Assembly (NCBI GenBank): GCA_035236585.1
Contig: CP141138.1
Location: forward strand, 26,857,437 to 26,921,436
Reading direction: 5' to 3'
Length of the DNA stretch: 64,000 bases
Source: Warburgia ugandensis
Lineage: Eukaryota; Streptophyta; Magnoliopsida; Canellales; Canellaceae
A program made the translations under genes and the position numbers. Below, one piece after another: positions 63,846 to 64,000 of this stretch (position 1 is the stretch's first letter; each line of letters begins with the position of its first letter). Below the pieces are notes generated by a model. The model was not told where the DNA came from. It did no database searches and saw only the letters and a list, made by a program, of their open reading frames with translations.

Positions 63846-64000
63846 GTTAAATAAACATAATATCTAACATATGCCGAATATATCGTTGTTAAACAAATCT
63901 AATATATCAAATATGCCGAAGATATCGTTGTTAAATAAACCTGATATCTCACATATGCCAAAAATATTGCAATTAAATAAACTTGATATTAAATAAGCTG
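63846..64000. repeat. 42-bp tandem array at the window's right edge
   Basis: TGCC(G/A)A.. recurs at 63872, 63914 and 63956, exactly 42 bases apart, each followed by ATAT(C/T)G and (T)TAAA(T/C)AAA. At least three and a half units, continuing beyond the window. Its motifs are inverted copies of 60214-60243. Confidence 0.8.

Overview
This is nuclear DNA from a flowering plant. It is AT-rich and dominated by nested, mostly degenerate LTR retrotransposons, with Au-type SINEs, tRNA-derived SINEs, long CT/GA/AC microsatellites and one spliced protein-coding gene. Nothing in the sequence lets me name the species. I see no rRNA gene, functional tRNA gene, CRISPR array or bacterial-type operon.

Layout. 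1-2025 is a minus-strand long LTR (called family B here) that runs off the left edge. 2026-5700 holds a pyrimidine-rich stretch ending in (CT)40 and an LTR-like tract (family C). 5700-6787 holds two degenerate arrays of about 50 bp period. These are interrupted by a solo-LTR-like insertion (family A, 6788-15733), itself interrupted by a family-B LTR (8383-12786) and a TRIM element (12791-13367). 15734-19513 is the other side of the array, a (CT)64 tract and a further LTR-like tract (family D). 19514-35666 is an inverted-repeat DNA-element remnant split by an old Copia element (20686-35535, perfect GATTA target duplication). The Copia element is in turn split by a minus-strand, long-LTR element with a non-coding core (22692-32330, perfect GTATG target duplication; LARD-like). 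37123-49820 is a complete but broken Athila-lineage Ty3/Gypsy element with two LTRs of about 2.1 kb, a tRNA-Asp primer site, and gag, protease, RT-RNase H and integrase remnants.

The one convincing host gene is on the minus strand at 50144-57478: five coding exons for a 291-residue ABHD17-type alpha/beta hydrolase. Its fourth intron is 5.5 kb and holds SINEs. Its stop codon lies 323 bp from the Athila 3' LTR, and the two face each other. The expected nucleophile serine (GQSVGSG) reads as proline (GQPVGSG), while the Asp and His of the triad are kept.

57479-64000 is mostly non-coding: a probable promoter and leader, an RNase H (RVT_3) fragment, an Au SINE with 20-bp target duplications, and a minus-strand Athila solo LTR (61528-63621, perfect GCTCT duplication). 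The solo LTR sits inside an AT-rich element whose ends carry inverted TTTATTTAA/GGCATATG motifs and a 42-bp tandem array.

The most unusual pattern is a module of about 150-200 bp. It occurs in the Athila leader and inside the family-B and family-C LTR tracts, and its flanking arms stay complementary although their sequences differ.
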